The translations under genes were made by a program, and so were the position numbers. This document shows, in pieces, positions 58,657-64,000 of a DNA stretch of 64,000 bases. Source of the DNA: Calendula officinalis. Taxonomy: Eukaryota > Streptophyta > Magnoliopsida > Asterales > Asteraceae. The notes under the pieces are model-generated. The model ran no database searches. It was not told the origin of the DNA and saw nothing but the letters and a program-made list of their open reading frames with translations. Position 1 is the stretch's first letter. Every line of letters begins with the position of its first letter. Location: contig OY970828.1 of the NCBI GenBank assembly GCA_963853835.1, positions 58,892,861 through 58,956,860 of the forward strand. The letters run 5' to 3'.

Positions 58657-59257
58657 TTACGGACGAAATAAGACTTCTTTGTAAACGACATTTGCTGTTG
58701 AATTAGTGTAATTGCCATCTCTGTCATAATAAATGACCTTCAATCCGTTCTTGTTCTTAACTCGTGATACAACTACATAAAGCTGTCCATGTGAGAATAC
58801 CGGATTTTGCATAGACAAACCAACTTGAGACAACGTCTGACCTTGACTTTTATTAATGGTCATAGCAAAGCAGACCTGAGGAAATTGCCTCCGATTCAAT
58901 TTGAAAGGCATCTTGTTGTCGGAAGGGCTAATAACCATTCGAGGGATAGCGCAAATTGTACCAACCTTGCCGCCAGATATGATTTTACCTTCGATTATAT
59001 GTGCCCCCGTTCGTAGTATCTGAAGTCTCGTTTCCGTTGCACAATCCAGCTTTCTGATCAATATTCCGCATACACATTACCGGAGCGCCGATCTTTAACT
59101 TCAATATATGTTGCGGGACGCCTGGCATTTTTATACTGTTCAAGAAATCAGATGTGTAATAAAAATCAAGGTTAAACATATTATCATCTTCATCTGCAGC
59201 AGAAACCGAGTCCGATGACTCGTATGTCTTTTCTTCTCCGGGAATTAAAGAAAGCAT
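58657..59257 (-). pseudogene. Helitron PIF1-like helicase, C-terminal remnant
   Basis: Two overlapping minus-strand frames (59257-58985 and 59061-58657), joined by a frameshift near 59035, encode the last part of a PIF1/RRM3-type helicase from a RepHel protein. Motifs: MPGVPQHILKLKIGAPVM, then NIDQKAGLCNG, AHIIEGKII, CFAMTINKSQGQTLSQVGL (motif V) and HGQLYVVVSRVKNKNGLK (motif VI). The Rep nuclease and the helicase Walker motifs are absent from the window. This is a relic of an autonomous Helitron lying close to its 3' end. Confidence 0.85.
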
Positions 59258-60600
<1,343 letters not shown>

Positions 60601-62185
60601 TTTATCTTATATAAATTGAACCACTGTTAATAAAAAAAAGTTCAAAGATTAGGGTTATGGTAAATGGTTAGGGTTAAGTGAGTCTTGTTGACATCCATCA
60701 TAGTGATAATGACGCAATTGAACCTGAGTTGTTGTTGTAAGGATGATTTGGCTGCAGCTGATAAACATAGTACTTATCGGTTTAAAATGAAGCGGAAAAA
60801 GTAGCCAAACCGAGTTAGAACAATTACTAACACCAAGTTGCATCTAATCATTCCTTTTAAATTATTAACATTTAACTCCAATTTGAGCAGTCATTTCATC
60901 AAACATCGAGCATCTAATATGAATGTTAAAAGTAGAGACCTTTCTTAAAGTTAATTAAAAGAACATAACTGTTAACAAACAACAAATTCTAGGAATGAAA
61001 TCAAAGCATACCATTTAATTCGACACCGCCTACAGACAGATTGAGCAACGAATGAAATCAAAATTTTATATTTGAGAATTTGGAGAAGAATTATAAAAAT
61101 CGGGAAACAAAAAATTACCTGGATCGAGAGAATATGTTTAAATCTTTGAAATTTATTAATGAAATGCCAATAAATACAATGTTAATATGATGACGATGAT
61201 GTAGAACAGGGGCTGTAAACCAGACACCATTTTAAATTCAAAACCCTTAATTTCAAACACCCAACTACAATACACCCAATTCCAATATCAGTCAAGTTCT
61301 TACACCGAGTGTAACACAACTTGTCCAAAACTCCGGCAACAATTTAACGGCCGCTGCCGCCGTATCATTCAAATGCACACTGTTTAACAGGGCGATTTCC
61401 ACCAGATTAACACAAATTAAATTCAAAATTGATAAACTTGCATGGGTAAAGAACGTAGACCTAGAAAGATCGATTGATGTCAAAGCTTTGCCAGAAGAAA
61501 TCAATATCGGCGATTCGAAGGCAGAGTGAAAAATCGAGGTTGAGACAGACATTAGGTTTCAGAGGAAAGGGCGGTGGAGCCGGCAGTGGAGAAGGAGGCG
61601 ATAGCGAGGAGTAAGGAAGCAGAGAAGAGGTCGGTGGACCGAGATTATGCTGTTTCCAAATTTTTTAATTCCTAATAAATCTTATAGTTTGTTACCATAA
61701 TTGCAGGAGTGAAGTCCTAGAAAACCAAACGGACTTGTTCATGAAATGCGTGCGCCAATCGCAGAATTACACGTGGCAAAACCGGCCAATGAGAGAGCTC
61801 GGAATTGCCTAGTTGTCAAACCCAAGTCAAATTAGGCCTCATATATAATACTGTTGCTGTTTGGTTCACTATTATTACACAATTGCTATATGCAAATCAT
61901 GCTAATACTAAATGTATAAACTAATAAATATGATACAAATACCCCTCCCCCTAACCAGGTACATTTGGGTTTAAAAACCCAAAATCGGCTTCAATTACTT
62001 TTTCAGTTTCAACCGGGTCTATGCCCAATTACTCGGAGCCATTTCATATAAAAAAAATGTGGTTCTCAGATTTAATAATCCTCTGAAATTGGGTCTCGGG
62101 ACTTCAGGTCTTTCGAGTCCGAGTGCACCCGGGTCAGTTCCGACCCGATCCCTTCCCTACTATGCACATATCACCTACACCTAAT
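60601..62185. other. Intergenic; possible distal end of a Helitron near 61.84 kb
   Basis: No recognised gene. An 86-codon minus-strand ORF at 61552-61292 has no motif I can place. Bases 61770-61850 ('acgtggcaaaaccggccaat', 'ggaattgcc', 'ttgtcaaaccc', 'aggcctcatatata') match 57350-57450, the 5' part of the 630 bp Helitron. This suggests a second, larger Helitron between about 58500 and 61850. Confidence 0.4.
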
Positions 62186-62268
62186 GTCCTATATATACAA
62201 CTCCTATCAAGTGAACATGCAATACAAGTTGTCATTCAGCTGCTGGCCGGAATCTTCAACTTTTAGCG
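62186..62268 (+). promoter_or_regulatory. TATA box and leader of GDSL paralogue
   Basis: TATATATACAA near 62189 and the leader words 'caatacaagtt', 'attcagctgctggccggaat' and 'caacttttagc' parallel those before the gene at 26422. Confidence 0.55.
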
Positions 62269-62379
62269 ATGAACGGAGCAAAGAGACCTCAAATAGTACT
62301 GTTCGGATCATCAATTGTTCAGATTAGTTTCAGCAATGACGGTTGGGGCGCCATTCTCACTGACATCTACGCTCGTAAG
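62269..62379 (+). CDS. GDSL esterase/lipase (CPRD49-type) exon 1, paralogue; partial
   Basis: 37 codons (MNGAKRPQIVLFGSSIVQIS...WGAILTDIYARK) end at a GT donor exactly where exon 1 of the gene at 26422 ends. The catalytic Ser15 in FGSS is kept. The start of the following intron ('tttatagttat', 'gatgaaattgt') also resembles that of the first gene. Exon 2 (motif GYYGWNSRR) is not found in the remaining 1.6 kb, while the first gene's intron 1 is only 572 bases. Either intron 1 is enlarged by insertions, such as the hAT at 63505, and the gene continues past the window, or this is an orphan exon. Confidence 0.72.
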
Positions 62380-63504
62380 GTATACCTTATTTATAGTTAT
62401 ATGATGATGAAATTGTGTCGGAAAATTTATTCAATATGCACCAAACGTAAATGGCTAGCTATTAGTACATGTGTAATTTCTCGATTTGTGCGAACTTAGT
62501 GTTATAATGATTTTTACCCATTTAATTATGTTATATGTTGTATATAATTAAGAAATTCCCCAAATTTCCCATTCTTCTTCTTCTTCTTCTTTATTTTTAT
62601 TGGGATTATATGGTTTGCTTTGTGTTTATCTTTATCACCATATTCATTGACTTTCTTCTTGATGTCTTCCGTAGACATAATATTTTAATTATAATTTCCT
62701 TCAAAGATTCAGGTAATCGAAATGGATCCCTAGAATCATAGGAGTATACCCACCACAGACTTTAAAATTAAATCTATGAGACTGAAACTTACCTGAAGAT
62801 CGATTGAAAATATTGATGCAAAATGAAATCCAACTGATAATAGGAACCCTAATTAAAAAAGTGAGAAACCCAAATTGAAAAAAATAAACTTTAAAAAGAA
62901 TAATAAAAACTTACCTAGCGAAGAAGAAGGATGAATTGAATAACAATGGTTATCATGAGTCGGTAGGAAGGAGCGTCATTTTGTAGCTAATCGTTTTGTA
63001 ACTACAATAAGATAACGATGGTAGACAGTAGGTAAGCATTGGTGGCAAAAATCGGTGAAGCAACATAAGCAAGAGGTGGAGTTGTGGAATGCAATGGAAG
63101 GAATCGGAAGCAAGCAGGAGGTGGGATGCCGGATGGAAGTAGCAGGAGGTGGAAGACGGTAGATGGAGAACCTACTGTTCATCGAATGATAAATGTTATA
63201 TAGTAAATTCATGGGAAAACGTATTTAACCGATAAGTTGTTCGGGTTCAAGAGATTGTTGTTCCATAAAAAATATAATAACAGAAATTGCATATCGAATT
63301 TGTTGGTATTTGGACTAACAGCACCTTGAGAGAGTGTTGTTTTACGGTAATCAAACATATAAAGAACGCATAAGAATTTTGGGAGACACCCAAAAGTCAT
63401 CCACAAATTAAGAAAATAATACGACGGTTTACAAAATAATTTTGGGTACCTTTTCTGGCGAACGGGTAATATATTTCAGGGGTACTAGTTTTCATCGTTG
63501 TAGC
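62380..63504. other. Possible enlarged intron 1 of the GDSL paralogue
   Basis: No exon recognised. Repeated G/A-rich words at 63010-63170 ('gcaggaggtgga', 'ggaagc') hint at a local low-complexity tract. No TIR or TSD was found here. Confidence 0.35.
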
Positions 63505-63922
63505 TAGGCCTGTCAATTCATGCTATCGTTTCATGTTTTTTGAGTAACACGGTACGACACGGATTCGATTTTTTCAACACGAAAACAACACGACACGAAG
63601 TCATGTTTAATTTTAATAACACGGACACGACCCAATTAGACAAACACGACAACACGAAATAAATAACAAAATATCAAATTCCTTACATAATACATACTAA
63701 AAACCGACAAACACGTAAAAAATATAATATAAATTTCTAAATGTCCTTAAAATCATAACTATCGTGTCAATTTCGTGTTAATATCTGAACCCGAACACGA
63801 CATGACACAAATTCTTTTTGTTTTATACGACACAAACACGAATTCAAATTTCGATTTCATCCCAATTTCTTTCCAAACGTTTCATGTATTTTTGTCGTGT
63901 CGTGTCAGATTTTAACAGCCTA
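63505..63922. mobile_element. hAT MITE, TSD GTTGTAGC
   Basis: The 8 bp duplication GTTGTAGC lies at 63497-63504 and 63923-63930. Ends are TAGGCCTGTCAAT on the left and TAACAGCCTA on the right. Both sides carry many ACACGA/CGTGTC words, a subterminal repeat pattern of hAT elements. Length 418 bp, no ORF. It is distinct from the hAT at 17105, whose subterminal word is ACCGG. Confidence 0.88.
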
Positions 63923-64000
63923 GTTGTAGCCTAGAAATATACGACAAATTGACCAAAGAAAATTCTCTGCTATATTCCATAAATAAGTATTTAAAAAATT

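Noticed and set aside
61292..61552. 86-codon minus-strand ORF
   Set aside because: No motif or neighbour supports it; could be chance. Kept only as a note in the intergenic entry.

Overview
This is nuclear DNA from a flowering plant, almost certainly a eudicot. Its genes are split by short AT-rich introns with GT-AG borders, and all the complete ones belong to plant families. An Asteraceae source is my best guess, based on the style of the long terminal repeats (LTRs) and the abundance of SIRE-type copia elements; this is inference, not proof. Four complete spliced genes, one tRNA gene and the first exon of a fifth gene can be read. Most of the rest is transposable-element DNA.

Left part (1-28 kb), the genic part. 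In order: signal peptidase complex subunit 2 (plus, 5 exons); tRNA-Arg(CCT); a basic proline/serine-rich protein (minus, 5 exons); a Yippee-like zinc-binding protein (minus, 5 exons); and a CPRD49-type GDSL esterase (plus, 6 exons). Between and inside them lie small elements whose ends and target-site duplications (TSDs) can be read directly: a 2.8 kb solo LTR (TSD CATTT), a 0.5 kb solo LTR (TSD GTATA), a hAT element (TSD ATATACAC), four PIF/Harbinger-like MITEs (TSD TTA or TAA), Stowaway MITEs (TSD TA), a Mutator-like element and a Helitron 3' end.

Centre (28.5-56.5 kb), a retrotransposon nest. An old L1-type LINE on the minus strand was split by copia/SIRE-like element A (29234-56448, plus). 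A's 5' LTR was then split by a second SIRE-like element, B (29354-40859, minus, TSD ATATT, two LTRs about 2% apart by eye). A's envelope-like third ORF was invaded by a third copia element, C (about 47.6-53.96 kb, plus), which has a 3' LTR but no 5' LTR that I can find. All three carry stops and frameshifts. None could make its own polyprotein from this copy without suppression.

Right part (56.5-64 kb). It holds a short non-autonomous Helitron, a CCG-rich block followed by an array of about ten copies of a 16 bp palindrome, the decayed C-terminal end of a Helitron helicase, a large TA-rich foldback, and exon 1 plus promoter of a second GDSL gene. That exon is a paralogue of the gene at 26.4 kb, so the 27 kb nest lies between the two copies of a local duplication. 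A hAT MITE (TSD GTTGTAGC) closes the window.

The observations most worth following up are the four-level nest; the density of the word TACTGA/TCAGTA in A and B; the identical layout of the gag/pol junction in A and B; the palindrome array at 58 kb; five dispersed copies of a 19 bp palindrome; and a perfect 44 bp intronic hairpin in the Yippee-like gene.
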